Shown here piece after piece: positions 1-7,540 of a DNA stretch of 64,000 nucleotides. The translations under genes were made by a program, and so were the position numbers. Where the stretch lies: positions 65,679 through 129,678 of the forward strand of contig JBCCGR010000008.1 in NCBI GenBank assembly GCA_039029195.1, in the 5' to 3' direction. Below the pieces are notes generated by a model that was given only the letters and a program-made list of their open reading frames with translations, was not told the DNA's origin and searched no databases. This DNA is from JBCCGR01 sp039029195 (GTDB lineage Bacteria > Pseudomonadota > Alphaproteobacteria > Rhizobiales > Rhizobiaceae). The stretch's first letter is position 1; each line of letters begins with the position of its first letter.

Positions 1-119
1 TAGACCGACCAGTCCCTGAAGGTTTTTGATGGTCCCGCAAACGACTGAACCGCTGTTGCGAACAACAGAATAATCGGTAGAACAAATCTCAGTATCAAAC
101 CCATGACAGTGTCTCGCAT
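1..119 (-). CDS. Exported protein, IalB-like (N-terminal fragment)
   Basis: Only the first 39 codons lie in the window; the gene continues beyond position 1. Read on the minus strand from ATG 119, the product opens with a short basic segment and a hydrophobic stretch (LPIILLFATAVQSFA) that looks like a Sec signal peptide cleaved after SFA. The mature part then starts GPSKTFRDWSV. A 'F-x-DW-x-V' motif just after the signal peptide is typical of invasion-associated locus B (IalB)-type periplasmic proteins. In-frame ATGs also exist at 128 and 104. The family call rests on about ten residues and is tentative. Confidence 0.45.
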   Translation of the reverse strand, partial: MRDTVMGLILRFVLPIILLFATAVQSFAGPSKTFRDWSV

Positions 120-309
120 TGTTTCCATTCCGCCGAGTTGAGGCGGCGCGTTTGGGCCCCTGCGCAATGTTCGAGATTATCGAACACCGCGGCAAATATT
201 CTAGGCATGAGCGTACGGACCGTCACCTGATTTTTCACATCTGTAACGCCGTTGCTCGACCTTATGCATTCTGCTTGCCCGGGCAGAGGGGACCAGATAG
301 AGACGCCTG

Positions 310-1245
310 ATGTCCAGAATCACAGCCAATCTTCTCCTTCTTCTTGCGGGTCTCCTCTGGGGCCTTGGCTTTGTTGCGCAAAGCACTGCGATGGATGATC
401 TGGGCCCAATGTTGTTTGTGGGATTGCGCTTCCTGATCGCTGCTTTGGTGGTTCTGCCGTTTGCAGTTGCAGAATCTAGTCGGAATCGCGGACAGAAAAG
501 AAACCAGATGAACTGGTCGGAGGCAGCATGGCCGGTGATCTGGATTGGACTGGTTTTTTCCATCGGAACGGTGTTGCAACAGGCTGGCATTCTGACAACG
601 ACCATTACAAATGCCGGTTTTCTCACAAGCCTATACGTGGTGCTTGTGCCTGTGCTGGTTTTTCTGGTGCTGCGGGAACAGCAACACTGGATCGTGTGGC
701 CCTGCTCGGTGGCGGCCATTATCGGTATCTATCTTCTGGGCGGTGGGTCGTTGTCGGGATTGCAGCCGGGTGATCTGTTGATGATTGCCTGTGCCTTTTT
801 CTGGGCGGTTCATGTGATCCTGATCGGCAAGGCCGCCCAAAAGTTTGGCAACCCCATCATGATTGCCACTCTTCAATTTGCCATCTGCGGCGCTTTTGGG
901 TTTGCCGGGTTTGGCATCGCACAGATCATAGGCTGGGTAGACGAACCGTGGCCAACACTTGCACAGGTCTGGGCAGCCATGCCCGAAGTGCTCTATGCGG
1001 CTGTTGTTGCCGCTGCCATCGGATTTACCCTGCAGGCTATCGCCCAGCAGCACACCCGTCCGGCAGATGCCGCGATTTTGCTTTCTTCAGAGTCCCTGTT
1101 CGCCGCTCTGTTTGGCGCGACGCTGCTCTCCGAGGTGCTGAGCGTCCCTGCCTACATGGGGTGCGGCCTGATTTTTGTGGCCATTCTGGCTGTGCAAGTC
1201 ATACCGGAACTTGCGAACCGTGCAGCGGTGCGAAATTCGGCCTGA
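310..1245 (+). CDS. EamA-family drug/metabolite exporter
   Basis: A 311-residue inner-membrane protein, almost entirely hydrophobic, with about ten transmembrane helices in two similar halves (roughly residues 5-145 and 150-300), the duplicated EamA arrangement of DMT transporters. The first helix carries LLLLAGLLWGLGFVAQ and the second half ends with an SLFAALFGATLLSEVL stretch; both are typical of the family. The ATG at 310 has a weak AGAGA 8-9 bases upstream. The substrate cannot be read from the sequence; family members export amino acids, nucleosides or other metabolites. It stands alone between the divergent exported protein and the Spy-like gene. Confidence 0.85.
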   Translation: MSRITANLLLLLAGLLWGLGFVAQSTAMDDLGPMLFVGLRFLIAALVVLPFAVAESSRNRGQKRNQMNWSEAAWPVIWIGLVFSIGTVLQQAGILTTTITNAGFLTSLYVVLVPVLVFLVLREQQHWIVWPCSVAAIIGIYLLGGGSLSGLQPGDLLMIACAFFWAVHVILIGKAAQKFGNPIMIATLQFAICGAFGFAGFGIAQIIGWVDEPWPTLAQVWAAMPEVLYAAVVAAAIGFTLQAIAQQHTRPADAAILLSSESLFAALFGATLLSEVLSVPAYMGCGLIFVAILAVQVIPELANRAAVRNSA

Positions 1246-1359
1246 GGGTGCAAAGCACGTCTTTACATAACTTTACCGCCCCGAGACAGGCGGGCAACAA
1301 AGGGCTCCTAGATTGTGGATGTCGCCCAACGGTGAAACCCATCATCAAAGGAACCCAAC

Positions 1360-1947
1360 ATGACTTCCGAACACACCAACAACACGCCAAAGCCTCCCAA
1401 AAGCACCAGCAACCGGGGTTTCTGGGTCATCGGCGGTGTCGCCGCTCTGGTTATGACATCCGTGCTTGGCGCTCAGGCCTTTACCAGTTCCAAGACCTAT
1501 CAGCACATCAAGGCTGAAGGTGGCATCGCCCCAATCGCCGCTCACTGGGGTGGGCATCGCGGTCGCGGTTCCATGACTGAAGAGCAGATGAACAAGCGCG
1601 TGGAAAAGATGGTGAAGCATCTCGCCATCGAGATTGAAGCCAATGACGAGCAGGAAGTTCAGCTCATTGCGCTTGCTAAAGCCTTCATCAAGGACGCCCG
1701 CCCGCGGGTTATGGGAATGCGCGACTCATACGTCGAGCTGACCGACATTCTGACGGCAGAGACCATCGACAAGGCGGCGCTGGAACAGGTTCGCGCTTCA
1801 CGCCTTGCTGAAATTGACGCAATTTCCAAGGAGTTCGCGGACACGGTTGCGAAGGCAGCGGAAGTGCTGACACCGGAACAACGCAAAATTGTCGCTGAGC
1901 GCGTCAAAATGCTTCGGTCCATGCGGGGCCGCTGGCATCGGGGCTGA
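1360..1947 (+). CDS. Spy/CpxP-like periplasmic protein
   Basis: A 195-residue protein with a 20-residue polar N-terminus, a hydrophobic segment (about 21-41) that could be a signal peptide or anchor, and a long charged helical domain ending in LTPEQR (170-175), the LTxxQ motif of Spy/CpxP proteins. CpxP and Spy are periplasmic helical chaperones or signalling inhibitors of envelope stress. Histidine- and glycine-rich residues at 62-69 (HWGGHRGR) and the HRG C-terminus could bind metal, but that is a guess. AAAGGAA precedes the ATG. It sits 36 bases before a response regulator/histidine kinase pair, so it is probably the periplasmic partner or target of that system. Confidence 0.75.
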   Translation: MTSEHTNNTPKPPKSTSNRGFWVIGGVAALVMTSVLGAQAFTSSKTYQHIKAEGGIAPIAAHWGGHRGRGSMTEEQMNKRVEKMVKHLAIEIEANDEQEVQLIALAKAFIKDARPRVMGMRDSYVELTDILTAETIDKAALEQVRASRLAEIDAISKEFADTVAKAAEVLTPEQRKIVAERVKMLRSMRGRWHRG

Positions 1948-1983
1948 TTTCAGGTTAGAGACTCCTCGGGGATCAATTTCAAC

Positions 1984-2685
1984 GTGTCGTGTGCTGTGAC
2001 CTGTCGACTTCTCCTGGTAGAAGATGATCCCCGCCTCGCCGAGATGGTCAAAGACTATCTCGGCGAGAATGGTTTTGATGTGGTGATTGCCACATCCGGC
2101 GAAGACGGGCTGGCCCGCCTTTCCGGCAACAGCTTTCAACTGATGATCCTCGATATCATGCTCCCCGGGATTGACGGACTGGAAGTGTGCCGCCGTGCCC
2201 GCGCCGATCATCAGGAACTTCCCATTCTGATGCTGACCGCCAAGGGCGACGCAATGGATCGGATAATCGGTCTTGAATTGGGTGCAGACGACTATCTACC
2301 CAAACCGTTCGAACCGCGGGAATTGCTGGCGCGCCTGAAGGCGATATTGCGGCGTGGCACCACAACTGGATCATCCGATGTGCTGCGATTTGGTCGGCTG
2401 GACGTGGATGTGGGTGCCCGTGAGGCGCGCCTTGAGGGAACGCGATGCGACCTCACCGCGCATCAGTTCAACCTGTTGGAAGCGATGGCGCGCTCACCGG
2501 GCCGGGTCCTGTCGCGCGAGCTCCTGATGGAACAGGTGAAGGGTGAAACGTTGGAAGCCTTTGATCGCTCAATTGATGTCCACATTTCGCGTATCCGCGC
2601 TGAAATTGAGGATGACGTGAAGGCTCCAAAGCGCGTCGTCACAGTGCGAGGTGCCGGCTATGTGTTTGCGCGGACACAGGACTGA
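1984..2685 (+). CDS. OmpR-family response regulator
   Basis: A 233-residue protein with an N-terminal receiver domain and a C-terminal winged helix. The acidic pair is D14-D15, the likely phospho-acceptor is D57 in MILDIMLPG, the switch Thr is T85 and the conserved Lys is K107 in DDYLPKPFE. The C-terminal part (about 132-230) has the OmpR/PhoB DNA-binding form ending in TVRGAGYVFA. The start is GTG 1984; GTG 1996 is an alternative. It lies directly before the histidine kinase gene (9-base gap) and after the Spy-like gene, resembling CpxR-CpxA-CpxP. The regulated genes cannot be read from the window. Confidence 0.88.
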   Translation: MSCAVTCRLLLVEDDPRLAEMVKDYLGENGFDVVIATSGEDGLARLSGNSFQLMILDIMLPGIDGLEVCRRARADHQELPILMLTAKGDAMDRIIGLELGADDYLPKPFEPRELLARLKAILRRGTTTGSSDVLRFGRLDVDVGAREARLEGTRCDLTAHQFNLLEAMARSPGRVLSRELLMEQVKGETLEAFDRSIDVHISRIRAEIEDDVKAPKRVVTVRGAGYVFARTQD

Positions 2686-2694
2686 TCCGGTCCG

Positions 2695-3942
2695 ATGAAA
2701 CACCTCTACAAGCAGATCTATCTAACAATTATCGCCACCCTCGTGCTGACCGTGATTGTGGCATCGGCGGTCTGGGAAATCTGGGGTGAGCGGCACTTTG
2801 GTCATGACACCTTTCGCTCGGTCTCAAAGCTGATTGCACTGGGCCTCGCGCCCATTGAAGAGCCGATTGACCAGCAGCAACTCAAGGTCACGGGCCTCGC
2901 AAGGGAAATCGGCGTCGCAATCTCTCTCTATTCATCGGGTGGGGATCACCTTGCCAGTTCGTCGCGGCGGCTCGCACTGCCGAAACACGACCGGCGCCGT
3001 CCTGGATGGGCGCGCGGCAAAGGTGGCCCGGTCTGGGTGTTTCGACTTCCCGACCGGCGCTGGGTGATTGCGCAGTCCCCCCGTTTCCGACGGCGTCCTG
3101 TTATTGCTGTTCTCATGCTGCTTGGCGGCGTTGCGCTGGTGATCGGACTTTGCGCCTATCCGCTTGTGCGGCGACTCACCGGTCGCCTCGAACGCCTGCA
3201 ACAAGGTGTTGATCGTGTGGGCGCGGGTGACTTCTCAACGCGCGTGCAGGTGGAGGGCCGCGATGAGGTTGCGCGCCTTGCCACCAGCTTCAACCACGCA
3301 GCGGAGCGCATTGAAAACCTGCTTTCCGCGCACAAGCAGTTGCTTGCCAACGCCTCTCACGAATTGCGCACGCCATTGTCGCGCATTCGGCTTGGTCTGG
3401 AATTGCTACGCGAGCAGGCCGGATCAGAACGCAAGGAGGCGCTGCAACAGGACATCGGCGAACTTGATATGCTGATTGACGAAATCCTGCTTATGAGCCG
3501 CATCGACAATATGGATGGTGAGCACGAGCAGGAGCCTGTTGATCTTCTGGCCATCGCAGCAGTGGAATGTGCTCACTATGAAGATTGTGAAATCAGTGGC
3601 GATCACCTGACCGTTTCCGGGGACGGGCGACTGATCCAGCGTGCGATCCGCAACGGGCTCGAAAACGCTCACATCCACGGCAAGCCGCCCGTGACCCTGC
3701 ATATTTCGCAATCAGGAGAATTGGCCACCGTCAAAATCACCGATCAGGGTTCGGGTGTATCAGACGCAGATCGGGAAAAAGTGTTCGACCCGTTCTATCG
3801 GGCCAAAGGAAAGCAGGGGGTCAAAGGGTCAGGCCTTGGCCTCGCCATTGTGCGCCAGATTGCCAAAATCCACGGAGGTGATGCAACGCTTGGAACAGAT
3901 GACGAAGGAAAGACGTCGCTGACGCTGACCTTCCGTGCGTAA
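2695..3942 (+). CDS. Membrane sensor histidine kinase (CpxA-like)
   Basis: A 415-residue inner-membrane kinase. TM1 is at about 8-28, a roughly 105-residue periplasmic domain rich in Arg follows, and TM2 is at about 135-156. A HAMP linker comes next, then the dimerisation box with phospho-acceptor H222 in ASHELRTPLSR. The ATPase domain shows the N box (NGLENAHIHG), G1 (ITDQGSGVSDAD) and G2 (GSGLGLAIV). All catalytic landmarks are intact. It follows its response regulator by 9 bases and is surely co-transcribed. The Spy/CpxP-like gene upstream suggests the stimulus is envelope stress or metal, which is inference. Confidence 0.88.
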   Translation: MKHLYKQIYLTIIATLVLTVIVASAVWEIWGERHFGHDTFRSVSKLIALGLAPIEEPIDQQQLKVTGLAREIGVAISLYSSGGDHLASSSRRLALPKHDRRRPGWARGKGGPVWVFRLPDRRWVIAQSPRFRRRPVIAVLMLLGGVALVIGLCAYPLVRRLTGRLERLQQGVDRVGAGDFSTRVQVEGRDEVARLATSFNHAAERIENLLSAHKQLLANASHELRTPLSRIRLGLELLREQAGSERKEALQQDIGELDMLIDEILLMSRIDNMDGEHEQEPVDLLAIAAVECAHYEDCEISGDHLTVSGDGRLIQRAIRNGLENAHIHGKPPVTLHISQSGELATVKITDQGSGVSDADREKVFDPFYRAKGKQGVKGSGLGLAIVRQIAKIHGGDATLGTDDEGKTSLTLTFRA

Positions 3943-3948
3943 TTGCGC

Positions 3949-4590
3949 TCAGATCAAAAACGGATTGGTTCGCCGTTCATTGCCAAATGTGCCACCTGGT
4001 CCATGACCACACAGGAACTGAATATCATCGCCCAGCGGCAGCAGCTTGTTCTTGATCGAGGCAATGAGATCGGCGTGGTTGCCTCCCGGCAAGTCCGTTC
4101 GGCCAATTGAGCCTGCAAACAAGACATCGCCCACATGGGCAAATTTCAGATCCTTGCAGAAGAAAACCACATGCCCAGGTGCGTGGCCCGGACAATGCAA
4201 AATCTCGAAATCCCGTCCCGCGATGGAGACGGTGTCGCCCCCTTCCAGCCATTGGTCAGGTTGACAGTTTTTCACCGCGCCCTCGACACCGAACATGCGG
4301 CCCTGGTCTTCAAGCCCCTGCAACAGCGACTCATCATCCTTGTGAGGGCCGATGATCTTGACGCCAAGGTCAGCCGCGAGGTCGGTCGCGCCGGCTGCGT
4401 GATCAATGTGGCCGTGGGTTAGGTAGATGGCTTCAATCGTCAGGCCCTGCGATTTGATCGCCGCCTTGATCTGGTCATTGTCGCCGCCGGGGTCAAAAAC
4501 CACACCCTTTTTGCTGTCGGCATCCCACATCAGCGCGCAATTCTGCTGAAACGGGGTGACAGGTATGATGGCAATCTGGAATTCGCCCAT
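3949..4590 (-). CDS. MBL-fold hydrolase (glyoxalase II-like)
   Basis: A 213-residue metallo-beta-lactamase-fold protein. The metal motif THGHIDH gives H59, H61, D63 and H64; further ligands are the His in LHCPGHAPGH, the Asp in HVGDVLFAGSIGR and the His in CGHGPGG. The order and the SIGRTDLPGG motif match the short glyoxalase II-like (YcbL/GloB2) group, which hydrolyses thioesters such as S-lactoylglutathione. It lacks the C-terminal glutathione-binding domain of classic GloB, so the substrate is open. An in-frame start at 4647 would add 19 residues; the ATG at 4590 (MGEFQIAIIPV) fits the family better. Cytoplasmic. Confidence 0.85.
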   Translation of the reverse strand: MGEFQIAIIPVTPFQQNCALMWDADSKKGVVFDPGGDNDQIKAAIKSQGLTIEAIYLTHGHIDHAAGATDLAADLGVKIIGPHKDDESLLQGLEDQGRMFGVEGAVKNCQPDQWLEGGDTVSIAGRDFEILHCPGHAPGHVVFFCKDLKFAHVGDVLFAGSIGRTDLPGGNHADLIASIKNKLLPLGDDIQFLCGHGPGGTFGNERRTNPFLI

Positions 4591-4677
4591 TGAGCGGCCT
4601 TTCGCTGGAAATAGAATCAGGCGGCGCGTTTCCGCACCGCCTGTCACTCATTCGCAAATATCAGACTTGTTGCACAG

Positions 4678-4980
4678 TCAGGATTTTGCCATCGCGTTTT
4701 TGATGGCCCCAACAACGGCGGTCAGAATGCCACCGCCAGCCAGGCCCGTGACCGCATCACCGAGCATACCACCCATCACACCACCACCCGCAGCATCACC
4801 GGTTGCAGCCCCCAGAACACCCAGAATGCTCAAGAGCTGACTGCCGCCTACGCCACCGATTGCGCCGGCAATGACGTTGGCCGTGTTGCCCATGCTGAGC
4901 GATTTGACCACCGCAGCGATGCCGCCGCCACCAACAGCGCCGGCGATGAGTTGAATAATGATTGGAAGTAGAGCGTCCAT
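4678..4980 (-). CDS. Small glycine-rich membrane protein
   Basis: About 100 residues, starting MDALLPIIIQLIAGAVGGG with a good GGAGAC ribosome site 7-8 bases before ATG 4980. The protein is almost wholly Gly, Ala, Ile, Leu and Val with repeated GG motifs (AGAIGGVGG, GDAAGGGVMGGMLGD), resembling glycine-zipper membrane proteins, and ends KNAMAKS. It probably inserts in or associates with the membrane. I recognise no named family. It sits between the MBL gene and ilvE on the same strand, but the gaps are about 90-120 bases, so it may have its own promoter. Confidence 0.65.
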   Translation of the reverse strand: MDALLPIIIQLIAGAVGGGGIAAVVKSLSMGNTANVIAGAIGGVGGSQLLSILGVLGAATGDAAGGGVMGGMLGDAVTGLAGGGILTAVVGAIKNAMAKS

Positions 4981-5099
4981 TTGGTTTGTCTCCCGTTTGT
5001 CCCTCACCAGGATTCTTTACAGAACCATTGTGTCAGGAGCATGCGGAGAGTCAAACGGAAGGTTGTGCTTGCCCGTAGCTTCAATCACTTCCGAGGAAA

Positions 5100-5978
5100 T
5101 CAGGCACGCACCTCGGCGTCATAATCTTCCATCAGGGATTTGGTGATTTCACCGACTTCGAAATTGTATGGACCAATCTCTGACACCGGCGTCACTTCCG
5201 CGGCAGTGCCCGTGAGGAAACACTGCTCGAACCCTTCCATTTCGTCGGGCTGGATTGCGCGTTCAACGATCTGGAGCTGACGCTTTTTCGCCAGATCAAT
5301 CACTGTCCGACGTGTAATGCCATCCAGAAAACAGTCGGGTGTCGGCGTGTGGATCACGCCATCCTTGACGAAAAAGATGTTCGCACCTGTGGCTTCCGCG
5401 ACCTGACCACGCCAGTCGAGCATCAGCGCATCGGCATAGCCTTTTGCTTCTGCTGCGTGTTTGGAAAGCGTGCAGATCATGTAAAGACCCGCCGCTTTCG
5501 ACATTGATGGAATGGTTGCCGGGTCCGGCCTGCGCCACTCCGCGAGATCAAGGCGAATGCCTTTCAACCGCTGCTCTGGATCGAAATAGCTCGGCCATTC
5601 CCAAACCGCGATGGCCACATTGATGCGATTGTGCTGCGCCGAAACGCCCATCATCTCACTGCCGCGCCAAGCAATCGGGCGGACATAAGCATCCTGCAAA
5701 TTCTGACGCTCGAGCGTTTCAATGCAGGCTTTGTCAATCTCTTCAACCGAGTATGGAATTTCAAAACCCAGAATGTCTGCGGATTTGTGCAGGCGTTCCG
5801 TGTGTTCTGTCAGCTTGAAGATATTGCCATTGTAAGCGCGCTCACCCTCGAACACCGAGCTTGCATAGTGCAGACCATGGGTCAGCACGTGCACTTTCGC
5901 ATCCGCCCAATTGACGAATTCACCATTGTACCAGATATCACCATCCAGTTGATCGAAAGGCTGCGCAGCCATGGTCAT
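5100..5978 (-). CDS. ilvE: Branched-chain amino acid aminotransferase
   Basis: A 292-residue class IV PLP aminotransferase. It interconverts Leu, Ile and Val with their 2-oxo acids using glutamate/2-oxoglutarate, the last step of branched-chain amino acid synthesis. Recognisable features are HYASSVFEGERAY near the N-terminus, the Schiff-base Lys at about K161 in SMSKAAGLY, and EATGANIFFVKDG followed by GITRRTVIDLA. Length is normal. In-frame ATGs at 5978 and 5972 are both possible. It is divergent from a MarR regulator, with a 159-base AT-rich intergenic region that holds inverted repeats, so MarR control is possible. leuA of the same pathway is also in this window. Confidence 0.93.
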   Translation of the reverse strand: MTMAAQPFDQLDGDIWYNGEFVNWADAKVHVLTHGLHYASSVFEGERAYNGNIFKLTEHTERLHKSADILGFEIPYSVEEIDKACIETLERQNLQDAYVRPIAWRGSEMMGVSAQHNRINVAIAVWEWPSYFDPEQRLKGIRLDLAEWRRPDPATIPSMSKAAGLYMICTLSKHAAEAKGYADALMLDWRGQVAEATGANIFFVKDGVIHTPTPDCFLDGITRRTVIDLAKKRQLQIVERAIQPDEMEGFEQCFLTGTAAEVTPVSEIGPYNFEVGEITKSLMEDYDAEVRA

Positions 5979-6051
5979 TCTACTGACGCGTGGGGTCCCG
6001 AATTTATTGCCGGATTGTTGTTTTTCCTCCGGTCTGAAGGCTGCAGTATCA

Positions 6052-6076
6052 ATTCATTTGAATATATGTCAATATA
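6052..6076. promoter_or_regulatory. Overlapping inverted repeats between ilvE and marR
   Basis: Between the divergent ilvE and MarR genes there are overlapping dyads: ATTCA-TT-TGAAT (6052-6063), TTGA-N7-TCAA (6058-6072) and TATAT-GTCA-ATATA (6063-6076), in locally AT-rich DNA. MarR proteins usually bind such AT-rich palindromes near their own gene. The location suggests autoregulation of the MarR gene and possibly control of ilvE. No binding data; inferred from symmetry and position only. Confidence 0.35.
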
Positions 6077-6137
6077 CCTTACATATTTTCCGTAACACCC
6101 ATCTCCCCGTTATGGTCACGGAGCCGATTGAGCGCGA

Positions 6138-6644
6138 ATGTCAAAAGAACAAATAATCCTGGAGCCAATGTCGGAGGAAAACGGACCCGATTTCCGGCTA
6201 ATTGAGCTGTTGTTCTTTGCCTATCGCGACTTCGTGGCCGATGCTGATGCGGTTTTGGAGGATTATGGTTTTGGCCGGGCGCACCATCGGGTGCTGCACT
6301 TTGTCAATCGCCGCCCCGGCATGACAGTTGCCGATCTTCTGGAGTTCCTCAACATCACCAAGCAAAGCCTTGGCCGTGTGCTGCGGCAACTGCTGGAGAG
6401 CGGTCATATTGTGCAGATCACCGGACCGTCGGACCGACGACAGCGTCTCTTGTACCCGACAGAAAAAGGCCGCAATCTGGCGCTTCTACTGTCTGGCGTC
6501 CAGAATGAGCGCATTGGAAAAGCCCTTGCGGCAACCAATGATGACGATCAGAAAGCCATTCGCGAATTCCTGTTTGAGATGGTGAATGGAGGCGGACGGA
6601 CGTTGCTCGAAGGGCTTGGTTCTGCGAGCGAACAATCGGACTAG
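6138..6644 (+). CDS. MarR-family regulator (PetP-like)
   Basis: A 168-residue winged-helix regulator. The helix-turn-helix/wing region is about residues 45-105 (VLHFVNRRPGMTVADLLEFL, then LGRVLRQLLESG, then the wing GPSDRRQRLLYPTEKG). This is a complete MarR DNA-binding domain with the usual dimerisation helices at both ends. It is followed after 54 bases by an OmpR-type response regulator and then a histidine kinase. A MarR gene paired with such a response regulator recalls petP-petR of Rhodobacter, which affect cytochrome bc1 expression; applying that role here is inference. Divergent from ilvE. Confidence 0.82.
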   Translation: MSKEQIILEPMSEENGPDFRLIELLFFAYRDFVADADAVLEDYGFGRAHHRVLHFVNRRPGMTVADLLEFLNITKQSLGRVLRQLLESGHIVQITGPSDRRQRLLYPTEKGRNLALLLSGVQNERIGKALAATNDDDQKAIREFLFEMVNGGGRTLLEGLGSASEQSD

Positions 6645-6698
6645 AGCGAATATCTGGAGCGCGGATATGCTCTGACCCACGACCGGGAGTATCGGGAC

Positions 6699-7433
6699 AT
6701 GAACACTGCGACTGCGATGATGGTGGAAGACAATCCGGCCCCGGCAGCCTTGGGCGATGATGCCGCGCACATTTTGGTGGTCGATGACGATGCCAGAATT
6801 CGTGATCTGCTGTCACGCTATCTGGGCGAGAACGGCTTTCGCGTTTCGGTTGCGTCCGATGCCGCAGATGCCCGCCGCAAGCTGATTGGTTTGGCGTTCG
6901 ACCTGCTGATCGTCGATGTGATGATGCCCGGAGAATCGGGTACAGAACTCACCCAGACCCTGAGAGAAAAGATGGATGTGCCTGTGTTGATGCTCACGGC
7001 GCGGTCCGAAACAGAGTCCCGCATTACAGGTTTGCAGGCTGGCGCAGACGATTATGTGCCCAAGCCCTTTGATCCGCGTGAATTGCTGTTGCGCATCAAC
7101 AATATTCTGCGCCGTTCGATGCAGCCGGAATCACCAGCCGTTGAGCAGGTGGTGTTTGGGCCGTTCACCTTCACCATCGCAAGCCGGGAACTGAAGAAGG
7201 CTGGTGTGCCCGTTCGCCTCACGGATCGCGAGCGGGAAATTATGGTCCAGTTTGCGCAAAATGCCGGTGAAACCGTGCCACGCCTTGATCTGCTGGGCGA
7301 CGACACGGCCACCAGCGAACGCACGGTTGATGTGCAGATCAATCGCCTGCGCCGCAAGATCGAGATTGACCCTGCCGCACCCACCTGGTTGCAAACCGTG
7401 CGTGGGATCGGATATCGGCTCTGTCTCGATTAG
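6699..7433 (+). CDS. OmpR-family response regulator (PetR-like)
   Basis: A 244-residue response regulator with an N-terminal extension of about 24 residues before the receiver domain. The acidic cluster is at 29-31 (VVDDD), the phospho-acceptor is D73 in LLIVDVMMPG, and the conserved Lys is in DDYVPKPFDP. The C-terminal winged helix ends TVRGIGYRLC. It is preceded by the MarR gene and followed by a membrane histidine kinase, forming a three-gene regulatory unit similar to petP-petR loci of alphaproteobacteria. The targets are unknown; a role in respiratory gene control would be by analogy only. Confidence 0.87.
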   Translation: MNTATAMMVEDNPAPAALGDDAAHILVVDDDARIRDLLSRYLGENGFRVSVASDAADARRKLIGLAFDLLIVDVMMPGESGTELTQTLREKMDVPVLMLTARSETESRITGLQAGADDYVPKPFDPRELLLRINNILRRSMQPESPAVEQVVFGPFTFTIASRELKKAGVPVRLTDREREIMVQFAQNAGETVPRLDLLGDDTATSERTVDVQINRLRRKIEIDPAAPTWLQTVRGIGYRLCLD

Positions 7434-7540
7434 AGCGCACTTGCCACGGTTAATCTGACTGCCGACGCGCATTTTCTGAAATCCTGTATCCACTTTTGCA
7501 CTCTACGCGCTATACCTTGAAGGCTGACGGCGGATGATCG

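Noticed and set aside
7433..7515. A third copy of the AGAGC dispersed repeat after the response regulator
   Set aside because: It shares only the AGAGCGC start and a few short words with the two clear copies; the alignment is not convincing by eye.
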